In this document: in pieces, positions 1 to 6,400 of the stretch | Layout: every line of letters begins with the position of its first letter | Numbering within the stretch: position 1 is the stretch's first letter | Assembly (NCBI GenBank): GCA_002292015.1 | Contig: DBBD01000105.1 | Location: 1 to 7,618 of the forward strand | Direction of reading: 5' to 3' | Source of the DNA: Firmicutes bacterium UBA993 | GTDB lineage: Bacteria > Bacillota > Dethiobacteria > DTU022 | Length of the DNA: 7,618 nt | The notes under the pieces: model-generated | What the model was told of the DNA's origin: nothing | The model's input: the letters and a program-made list of their open reading frames with translations, nothing else | The model's database searches: none | Position numbers and translations under genes: made by a program

Positions 1-7
1 TAGCCAA
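1..7 (-). CDS. tuf: Probable EF-Tu start, partial (first codons only)
   Basis: On the minus strand, 18 nt after the fusA stop codon, the sequence reads TTG GCT A and then leaves the window. A GGAGG Shine-Dalgarno sequence lies 9 nt upstream of the TTG. EF-Tu proteins usually begin Met-Ala-Lys, and TTG GCT A is compatible with that. EF-Tu is the usual gene after fusA in the str operon, where it delivers aminoacyl-tRNA to the ribosome as a GTPase. TTG starts are also used by two other genes here. Only two codons and one base are visible, so the identity rests on gene order and the start context. The true start could instead lie beyond the edge. Confidence 0.4.
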
Positions 8-14
8 TTTAACA

Positions 15-21
15 CACCTCC
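15..21 (-). promoter_or_regulatory. Ribosome binding site for the gene after fusA
   Basis: The minus strand carries GGAGGTG immediately after the fusA stop codon, a strong match to the 16S 3' end. It shows that another gene begins at or just beyond the left edge. Spacing is 9 nt from GGAGG to the TTG at positions 7 to 5. The GTG at 15 to 13 is too close to serve as the start. Confidence 0.7.
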
Positions 22-25
22 AAAA

Positions 26-2104
26 TTAATGAGTAACACTCTGCGTGATAATTTTTTGAGCTATGCTCTTCGGAACTTCTTCGTATCGGTAAAATTCCAT
101 ATTATAAACCCCACGGCCCTGGGTATGAGAACGCAGCTCGGTGGCATAACCAAAAATTTCATTTAAGGGGACTACACCTCTTACCACCTGTTGCCCACCT
201 TTCATTTCAGTACCAAGAATACGGCCGCGGCGACCGGTAAAGTCACCGATGATATCACCCAAATATTCTTCGGGGGCAGAAACTTCAACCTTCATTACCG
301 GCTCCAGAAGCACCGGCTCGGCTTTGGATAGAGCAGACTTCAGTGCCTTGGAAGCGGCAATTTTAAAAGCCAGCTCGGAAGAATCAACTTCGTGGAAAGA
401 CCCGTCGACTAATACCGCTTTAATGTCGATAACCGGGTACCCACCGAGAATACCATTCAGGGTTGCCTCTTTCAAACCGGCTTCCACTGCTGGAATAAAT
501 TCTTTCGGAATAACACCGCCGACAATTTTGTTCTCAAAGGCAAACCCTCCACCTGCTTCCAGGGGAGAGAGTTCAATTACAACGTGACCATACTGGCCGC
601 GTCCACCGGACTGGCGGACAAACCGCCCTTCAGCCTTGGTTTCGCCCAACACCGTTTCTTTGTAAGCTACCTGCGGCTTGCCGACGTTGGCTTGCACCCT
701 GAACTCACGCAGCAGGCGGTCGACGATAATTTCCAAGTGGAGCTCACCCATACCGGAAATTATAGTCTGGCCTGTTTCCTGGTCGGTATGCACCTGGAAG
801 GTAGGATCTTCTTCGGCCAGCTGCTGCATTGAAACGGACATTTTGTCCTGATCGGCCTTGGTTTTTGGCTCAATGGCCACCGAAATAACCGGTTCCGGAA
901 ATTGGATGTTTTCCAGGATAATCGGCTTATCCAAGGCACAAAGGGTATCACCGGTGCTGATCTCTTTCGGTCCGATCACAGCCAGAATATCGCCCGTCCG
1001 AGCCCGATCGATCTCCTCCCGGTAGTTGGCATGCATCCGGATCAGCCTGCTGATTCGCTGCTTTTTTTGGCGTCCGGCATTCAGCACCACTGATCCTTTC
1101 ACTAAAGCACCCGAATAAACGCGGGCAAAGGCCAGCTTTCCGACAAAAGGATCGACCATGATTTTAAAGACTAAGGCGGCAAAGGGCGCGTCAACAGCCG
1201 GCAGCCGAAAGTCCTCCTCATTGCTGCTCGGATTAAATCCCCTTACTGCACCTACGTCAACCGGTGAAGGAAGGTAATAGACTACGGAGTCAAGCAAAGG
1301 CTGAACTCCTTTGTTCTTATACGAGGAACCACAGAGCACCGGGACCAGGTTGTGGTAAATTGTTGCCTTGCGCAGCGCCCGGTAGCATTCTTCGGGGCTG
1401 ATTTGTTCACCATTGAAATACTTTTCCATCAGGGCATCATCATAATCGGCAACAGTTTCAAGAATCTTTTCCCGGTAATCGGCAACCTGTTCTTTCATTG
1501 CTTCCGGTACATCGGCTTCCTTACTCTGCGTTCCAAGATCATCTCCGTAGACAATCGCCCGTTCGGTAATCAGATCGATTACCCCCGAGAATCCGCTTTC
1601 AGCCCCAATCGGAAGCTGCAAAGGAAGAGCATGAGCATTAAGCCTTTCCTTCAGTTGACGTAAAACACTAAAGAAGTCGGCCCCGACCATATCCATCTTA
1701 TTGATATAGGCCAGGCGTGGCACATGGTAACGGTCAGCCTGGCGCCATACTGTCTCTGACTGCGGTTCTACTCCGCCTTTAGCGCAAAAGATGGCAACCA
1801 TGCCGTCCAATACCCGGAGTGAGCGCTCTACCTCAACTGTAAAGTCCACGTGTCCGGGCGTATCGATAATATTAATTAAACTATCGCGCCACCGGCAGGA
1901 TGTTGCTGCACTGGTAATGGTTATACCGCGTTCCTGCTCTTGGACCATCCAGTCCATAGTTGCGCTGCCGTCGTGCACTTCGCCGAGCTTATGCAGCCGA
2001 CCGGTATAAAACAAAATCCTTTCCGTGGTTGTCGTCTTGCCGGCATCAATGTGAGCGGCTATCCCAATATTTCTAATCTGTTCCAATTGTGCTTCCTTAC
2101 TCAT
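26..2104 (-). CDS. fusA: Translation elongation factor G (EF-G)
   Basis: EF-G is the cytoplasmic GTPase that drives tRNA and mRNA translocation after peptide bond formation and, with RRF, helps recycle ribosomes. The protein is 692 residues, the usual bacterial length. GTPase motifs are complete: G1 AHIDAGKTT (about 17-25), G2 RGITITS (59-65), G3 DTPGH (81-85), G4 NKMD (135-138) and G5 around CGSS (258-261). Domain II follows (about 305-400). Domain III contains SGMGELHLEI (450-459). Domain IV contains GGRGQYGHV (500-508) and the tip segment HEVDSSELAF (571-580) that enters the decoding site. Domain V runs to the end. The ATG at 2104 is chosen because AAAGGAGGG lies 5 nt upstream and MSKEAQLEQIRNIGI matches the normal EF-G N-terminus. 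An in-frame extension to 2134 has no ribosome binding site. It lies 128 nt after rpsG and 18 nt before a probable tuf. No missing residue or frameshift was seen. Confidence 0.98.
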   Translation of the reverse strand: MSKEAQLEQIRNIGIAAHIDAGKTTTTERILFYTGRLHKLGEVHDGSATMDWMVQEQERGITITSAATSCRWRDSLINIIDTPGHVDFTVEVERSLRVLDGMVAIFCAKGGVEPQSETVWRQADRYHVPRLAYINKMDMVGADFFSVLRQLKERLNAHALPLQLPIGAESGFSGVIDLITERAIVYGDDLGTQSKEADVPEAMKEQVADYREKILETVADYDDALMEKYFNGEQISPEECYRALRKATIYHNLVPVLCGSSYKNKGVQPLLDSVVYYLPSPVDVGAVRGFNPSSNEEDFRLPAVDAPFAALVFKIMVDPFVGKLAFARVYSGALVKGSVVLNAGRQKKQRISRLIRMHANYREEIDRARTGDILAVIGPKEISTGDTLCALDKPIILENIQFPEPVISVAIEPKTKADQDKMSVSMQQLAEEDPTFQVHTDQETGQTIISGMGELHLEIIVDRLLREFRVQANVGKPQVAYKETVLGETKAEGRFVRQSGGRGQYGHVVIELSPLEAGGGFAFENKIVGGVIPKEFIPAVEAGLKEATLNGILGGYPVIDIKAVLVDGSFHEVDSSELAFKIAASKALKSALSKAEPVLLEPVMKVEVSAPEEYLGDIIGDFTGRRGRILGTEMKGGQQVVRGVVPLNEIFGYATELRSHTQGRGVYNMEFYRYEEVPKSIAQKIITQSVTH

Positions 2105-2109
2105 TTCTT

Positions 2110-2118
2110 CCCTCCTTT
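2110..2118 (-). promoter_or_regulatory. fusA ribosome binding site
   Basis: The minus strand reads AAAGGAGGG, then a 5-nt spacer to the ATG at 2104. This strong Shine-Dalgarno sequence fixes the fusA start against the upstream in-frame ATG at 2134. Confidence 0.9.
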
Positions 2119-2126
2119 CATGAACG

Positions 2127-2173
2127 GAATCCAAAGGACGGCAGATTCGGAGAATCGTAAAATAGACCGATTC
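2127..2173 (-). repeat. Four alternating GAATC/GATTC segments in the rpsG-fusA gap
   Basis: This lies in the 128-nt gap between rpsG and fusA (2105-2232). On the plus strand there are GAATC at 2127-2131, GATTC at 2144-2148, GAATC at 2152-2156 (GAATCG with 2157) and GATTC at 2169-2173 (CGATTC with 2168). The spacers are 12, 3 and 12 nt, so the set is symmetric about position 2150. In the mRNA the segments can pair as two side-by-side hairpins (6 bp with a 10-nt loop, and 5 bp with a 12-nt loop). Alternatively they can form a 5-bp inner hairpin with a 3-nt loop, nested in a 5-bp outer pairing. The last segment ends 8 nt before the fusA Shine-Dalgarno sequence. No U-tract follows, so it does not look like a terminator. 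A regulatory role for fusA translation is an inference; the rest of the gap shows nothing clear. Confidence 0.5.
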
Positions 2174-2232
2174 GTCGCAACCATACCGCTAAACCTACGC
2201 TTGATCACCTGCGAGGGCAATAAAACCAACTT

Positions 2233-2703
2233 TTACCATCGATAGTGAGCAAAGGCCTTGTTCGATTCAGCCATTTTGTGCGTATCTTCTTTTTTCTTGA
2301 TTGATCCGCCTGTACTGTTGGCAGCATCCATTAGTTCGCCAGCCAGTCGCCGGGCCATCGTTTTTTCGCCGCGATTGCGAGAAAAGTTGATTATCCAGCG
2401 GATCGCTAAAATATTTTTACGGTTTGTATTAACCTCAACCGGAACCTGGTAGGTGGCGCCGCCAACCCGGCGGGGCTTAACTTCCAGGACGGGCGAGACA
2501 TTGCGCATCGCGGTCTCAAAGACCTCATGCGGATCTTTGCCGGTTTTATCACGAATAATTTCAAAAGCATCATAAATAATTTCCTGAGCCGTTCCCCGTT
2601 GACCATCAAACATTAGCTTGTTTACAAAACGGGTAACGAGCTTGCTGCTGTAAACTGGATCCGGCAAGATGTCTCTTTTTGCTACAGGTCCTTTGCGCGG
2701 CAT
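2233..2703 (-). CDS. rpsG: 30S ribosomal protein S7
   Basis: S7 is a primary 16S rRNA-binding protein that starts assembly of the 30S head and lies near the E and P sites. The 156-residue length is typical. It starts MPRKGPVAKRDILPDPVYSS and ends in the family's conserved DTHKMAESNKAFAHYRW. The RNA-binding beta hairpin RRVGGATYQVPVEV is at about 78-91. The segment just after it (NTNRKNILAIRWII, 92-105) looks somewhat diverged from the more usual RPDRR..LGLRWLV pattern, judged from memory. The ATG at 2703 lies 25 nt after the rpsL stop. AGGAG is 13 nt upstream, longer than ideal, with a two-codon reading frame (ATG AAT TAA) between. In E. coli S7 represses its own operon by binding the rpsL-rpsG gap; no copy of that site was recognised here. 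Confidence 0.98.
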   Translation of the reverse strand: MPRKGPVAKRDILPDPVYSSKLVTRFVNKLMFDGQRGTAQEIIYDAFEIIRDKTGKDPHEVFETAMRNVSPVLEVKPRRVGGATYQVPVEVNTNRKNILAIRWIINFSRNRGEKTMARRLAGELMDAANSTGGSIKKKEDTHKMAESNKAFAHYRW

Positions 2704-2716
2704 CTTAATTCATCCA

Positions 2717-2721
2717 CTCCT
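2717..2721 (-). promoter_or_regulatory. rpsG ribosome binding site with long spacing
   Basis: The minus strand reads AGGAG, then 13 nt, then the rpsG ATG at 2703. Within those 13 nt is ATG AAT TAA (2713-2705), whose stop ends one base before the rpsG ATG. The spacing is longer than at rpsL or fusA. Confidence 0.6.
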
Positions 2722-2728
2722 GACTTTT

Positions 2729-3106
2729 TTACTTCTTCTTCGGCCGCTTTGTGCCGTATTTCGAACGTCCCTGCGACCGGTTTACAACTCCGGCGGAATC
2801 GAGAGCGCCCCGCACCAGGTGATAGCGGACACCGGGAAGGTCCTTGACCCGGCCACCCCTGACCAGAACCACTGAGTGCTCCTGCAGGTTATGCCCGATT
2901 CCCGGGATATAGGCAGTCACTTCAACTCCATTGGTCAGGCGGACTCTGGCAATTTTACGCAGGGCAGAGTTTGGCTTCTTTGGCGTAGTGGTAGAAACTC
3001 GCGTACATACCCCCCTTTTCTGCGGGGAACGATCAAGAGCCGGAGCAGACGACTTCCTGGTGATCTGCCGGCGGCCTTTACGTACTAATTGGTTAATTGT
3101 CGGCAT
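2729..3106 (-). CDS. rpsL: 30S ribosomal protein S12
   Basis: S12 sits at the 30S decoding centre and controls codon-anticodon accuracy. The protein is 125 residues, starting MPTINQLVRKGRR and ending KYGTKRPKKK. Conserved blocks are PQKRGVCTRV (28-37), TTTPKKPNSALRK (39-51), GHNLQEHSV (71-79) and GGRVKDLPGVRYH (84-96). Lys43, Lys88 and Pro91, where substitutions commonly give streptomycin resistance or dependence, are the wild-type residues, so a sensitive-type S12 is expected. Asp89, the residue methylthiolated in some bacteria, is present. The ATG at 3106 is chosen over an upstream in-frame start at 3142. A near-perfect Shine-Dalgarno sequence precedes it at 7 nt, and MPTINQLV is the family's normal N-terminus. 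The longer start would overlap the ybxF coding region. Confidence 0.98.
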   Translation of the reverse strand: MPTINQLVRKGRRQITRKSSAPALDRSPQKRGVCTRVSTTTPKKPNSALRKIARVRLTNGVEVTAYIPGIGHNLQEHSVVLVRGGRVKDLPGVRYHLVRGALDSAGVVNRSQGRSKYGTKRPKKK

Positions 3107-3111
3107 CGGTC

Positions 3112-3120
3112 CACCTCCTT
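3112..3120 (-). promoter_or_regulatory. rpsL ribosome binding site, overlapping the ybxF stop
   Basis: The minus strand reads AAGGAGGTG, with 7 nt from GGAGG to the rpsL ATG. Its first A is the last base of the ybxF TAA stop codon (3122-3120). A ribosome ending on ybxF would therefore sit on the rpsL initiation region, which favours translational coupling. The match is among the strongest in the window. Confidence 0.92.
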
Positions 3121-3368
3121 TATTCTTCTGTAATGGCAGCAACCGCTGCTTTGACTTTTATCCCACACATTTTGCCGAGCTGTTGCATAGTTTCGACGTA
3201 GTGAGGTTTAATACCGCTAGTATCACAGACTGTCAGTACCGGACGGGTAACTTTTTCCTCAGCATCTGCGGCGATAAACACATGAAGAGCCTCTCCCTTT
3301 TCCAAGGCTTTCAGGGTTTGCTTGGCTCCGACAACTTTTTGCCGGGCACTGCTGATCATCTTTTCCAA
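3120..3368 (-). CDS. ybxF: L7Ae-family K-turn RNA-binding protein (YbxF-like)
   Basis: This 82-residue protein belongs to the ribosomal L7Ae/L30e/S12e/Gadd45 family. The Bacillus member YbxF has the same length and the same place between rpoC and rpsL. Family signs are VVGAKQTLKALEKGEALHVFIAADAEEKV (in two parts: the GAKQT RNA-contact segment at 14-18, then the strand carrying the FIAADAE segment) and the C-terminal LGKMCGIKVKAAVAAI (64-79), matching the LGKACGIEVGAA pattern. Such proteins bind kink-turns in RNA. Its cellular RNA target is not settled by the sequence. The TTG at 3368 is preferred because it places GAKQT at about the same distance from the N-terminus as in YbxF and lies nearer GGGAG (14 nt) than the ATG at 3359 (23 nt). 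The spacing is still long, so the start is less certain than the gene. It has its own upstream promoter. Confidence 0.9.
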   Translation of the reverse strand: MEKMISSARQKVVGAKQTLKALEKGEALHVFIAADAEEKVTRPVLTVCDTSGIKPHYVETMQQLGKMCGIKVKAAVAAITEE

Positions 3369-3380
3369 CCGGCCAAAACA

Positions 3381-3390
3381 CTCTCCCTTT
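3381..3390 (-). promoter_or_regulatory. Candidate ybxF ribosome binding site, distant
   Basis: The minus strand reads AAAGGGAGAG, the only purine-rich Shine-Dalgarno-like sequence before ybxF. From GGGAG to the TTG at 3368 is 14 nt, which is long. Flanking UAAAA and UUUUG can pair weakly around it and would bring it closer to the start; this is inference. Confidence 0.5.
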
Positions 3391-3432
3391 TACGTACGCA
3401 TAACCGAACACGCCCACAAGGCGCACCATAAG

Positions 3433-3461
3433 ATTCTAACACCGCATGAATACCTTGTCAA
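3433..3461 (-). promoter_or_regulatory. Sigma-A-type promoter upstream of ybxF-rpsL-rpsG-fusA
   Basis: In the 120-nt gap after rpoC, the minus strand has TTGACA (3461-3456, perfect -35), exactly 17 nt of spacer, then TAGAAT (3438-3433, 5 of 6 to the -10 consensus). TG at 3441-3440 and one base before the hexamer make an extended -10. An AT-rich stretch with a run of six T (on the minus strand) lies just upstream, as in UP elements. The predicted transcription start is near 3426-3429, giving a leader of about 60 nt. A small hairpin (CGCC, 5-nt loop, GGCG; 3423-3411) lies at the start of that leader. The promoter would let the str genes be transcribed independently of rpoBC. Expression has not been shown. 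Confidence 0.75.
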
Positions 3462-3488
3462 TTAAAAAATCAGCATACAATATCTAAA

Positions 3489-6400
3489 TTAATCCTTAAA
3501 CAACTCAGGATCTTCTTCGACCCGTTTTGGTTTTTTGCTAGCCGTGGCCACAATTGCCGTTTCTTCTGGTTCAAGACCGAGATCCACTTCCGGTAGGGTT
3601 TCGGTTACCGGCTGCGGTTCGTGACCTTCCGGATAGACCACGATATTGCGGTAGCGGTTCATGCCTGTGCCGGCCGGAATCAACTTGCCGATGATCACAT
3701 TTTCTTTCAGGCCAAGTAGTTGATCCTTGCGGCCCTTAATCGATGCTTCGGTCAGCACACGCGTTGTCTCCTGGAAAGAGGCCGCCGACAGAAACGATTC
3801 TGTTGCCAGCGACGTTTTAGTAATACCGAGCAACAGCGGGCGGGCTATCGCCGGCTGTCCGCCTGCCTCGACTGTTTGGGTGTTTATTTCGTCAAACTGG
3901 TAGCTGTCGAGCATGCCACCGGGCAGGAGATCGGTATCACCCGGATCTTCAACCTTCACTTTCTTTAGCATCTGCCGTACAATAATCTCAATATGCTTAT
4001 CATTAATATCGACTCCCTGCATCTTGTAGACCCACTGCACTTCTTTTAAAAGGTAGAGTTGGACACCGCGTACCCCTTTAACCTTAAGCAGCTCGTGGGG
4101 ATTAATCGAACCTTCGGTCATTTCATCACCGGCGCTTACTTTTTCGCCGTCTGCAATCTTGATCCGTGCGCCGTAAGGAATAGCGTAAACCCGGCTTTCA
4201 TCCTGCTCGGACGTAATCCGGATTTCACGCTTATAGCGCGTTTCGAGCACTTCTGCCTCGCCGGCTATTTCGGCAATCAGCGATTGCCCCTTCGGTTTGC
4301 GGGCTTCGAAAAGCTCTTCGACCCGTGGCAAACCCTGGGTAATATCGTCACCAGCCACGCCGCCAGTATGGAAAGTGCGCATAGTCAGCTGAGTACCGGG
4401 CTCACCAATTGACTGGGCAGCGATGATACCCACTGCTTCGCCCACGTTGACCAGGTTACCGCTGGCCAAATCCCGGCCATAACACTTAACGCACACACCA
4501 TGGCGGGTTTTGCAGGTCAGCGCTGATCGAAAACGAACCTCGGTAATTTTTAAATCCGCTACCTGGTTGGCCAGCTTTTCAGTGATTAGGGTATCTGCTG
4601 CAATCAAAACCTCTCCCGTTTCAGGATGATAAACATGCTCCATCGTGAAGCGGCCAACCAGGCGAACCACAGCATCTTCTAAGTCTTCATCTTTGTCAAG
4701 AAATTCGCTCAGACCGATTGACTGACCCGTACCGCAATCGTCTTCACGAATGATTACGTCTTGCACCACGTCAACCAAGCGGCGGGTTAAGTAGCCGGAG
4801 TTGGCTGTCTTCAGGGCGGTATCGGCCAAACCTTTGCGGGCGCCGTGGGTGGAAATAAAAAATTCGATAACGGTTAACCCCTCGCGGAAATTAGCCTTGA
4901 TCGGAATATCCATGATCCGGCCAGTCGGGTCGGCCATCAGGCCACGCATTCCGGCCAGCTGCGTAATTTGCGATTCATTACCGCGGGCGCCGGAGTGGGC
5001 CATCATGTAAATTGGATTCAGCTCATCAAGCCCCTCCATCATCGCTTTTGTGACTTCGTCTTTGGCCTTGCCCCAAATTTCAATTACCCGGTCGTAACGT
5101 TCTTTCTCCGTAATCAAGCCGTAAGCGTACTGCTGCTCCGTGTTTTCTACTTTTTCCTCGGCGGCAATTAGGATCTCTTTTTTCTGCGGTGGAATGACAA
5201 TATCGTCGACAGCCACGGTCACTCCGGCCCGAGTTGCATACCGGAAACCAAGTTTTTTTACCTGGTCCAATATTTCGGCAGTCCGGGTATTTCCATACAT
5301 CCTGTAACAACGGGAGATCAGCTCAGCCAGAAAATCCTTCTTGATCGCTTTGTAACGCGGCCGCGATTTAAGAAGTTTTTGCGGGTCAAGGTTTTTAAAC
5401 GGTACGAAGCTTTCCTCCGGCAACGAGTTCGTAAAATCGGCATTATTCATATAGGGAAAATCCTTTGGAAATACATCATTAAAGATCACTTTACCAACCG
5501 TGGTCAGCAGGTATTTCTTGCGGCGCACAAAATCGCGGCCCTTAAAGCCTGAAACCCGGATCAAAATCCGTGCATGCAGGTCAAGGAAACCGAGATTGAA
5601 AGCGGTGATTGCCTCTTCCGGATCGGGGAAAACCTTGCCTTCACCTAAAACTCCCTCTTTTTCCAGAGTCAGGTAGTAACAGCCGAGCACCATGTCCTGA
5701 GTCGGAGTAGTTACCGGACGCCCGTCTTTCGGATTGAGAATATTGTGAGCTGATAACATCAAAAGACGTGCCTCGGCCTGGGCTTCGGCAGACAGTGGCA
5801 CATGGACAGCCATCTGGTCGCCGTCGAAGTCAGCGTTGTAAGCAGCGCAAACCAAGGGATGAATCTGGATCGCCCGCCCCTCAACCAGCACCGGTTCAAA
5901 GGCCTGTATCCCCAGGCGGTGCAGGGTCGGTGCACGATTCAGGAGCACCGGATGATCCTTGATGACTTCTTCCAGAACATCCCAAACTTCCGGGCGGACC
6001 TTTTCAACCATGCGCTTAGCGCTCTTAATATTGTGGGCCATCCCTTCCTGCACCAAACGCTTCATCACAAAAGGTTTAAAAAGCTCAAGGGCCATCTCTT
6101 TCGGTAAGCCGCACTGATAAAGTTTTAGCTCGGGGCCGACCACGATCACTGAACGCCCTGAATAGTCAACCCGCTTACCTAAAAGGTTCTGGCGAAAACG
6201 ACCCTGCTTACCTTTGAGCATATCGCTCAAAGATTTTAAGGGACGGTTTCCGGGCCCGGTTACGGGGCGACCACGGCGGCCATTATCGATTAACGCGTCC
6301 ACCGCTTCTTGCAGCATTCGCTTTTCGTTACGCACTATGATATCTGGAGCGCCAAGATCGAGCAGCCGTTTTAAACGGTTATTGCGGTTAATCACCCGGC

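Noticed and set aside
2105..2134. Longer fusA start at 2134
   Set aside because: It has no ribosome binding site, and its first codons contain the strong Shine-Dalgarno sequence that serves the ATG at 2104.
2154..2220. Promoters in the rpsG-fusA gap (TTGCCC-N17-TAGGTT and TTGCGA-N15-TACGAT, minus strand)
   Set aside because: The first matches the hexamers poorly, and the second has a 15-nt spacer. Neither is convincing beside the promoter upstream of ybxF.
3107..3142. Longer rpsL start at 3142
   Set aside because: It adds 12 residues not found in S12, runs into ybxF coding sequence and ignores the excellent ribosome binding site before 3106.
3456..3488. Intrinsic terminator after rpoC
   Set aside because: There is a run of six T on the minus strand but no GC-rich stem before it. 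The run fits better as an AT-rich element above the promoter.
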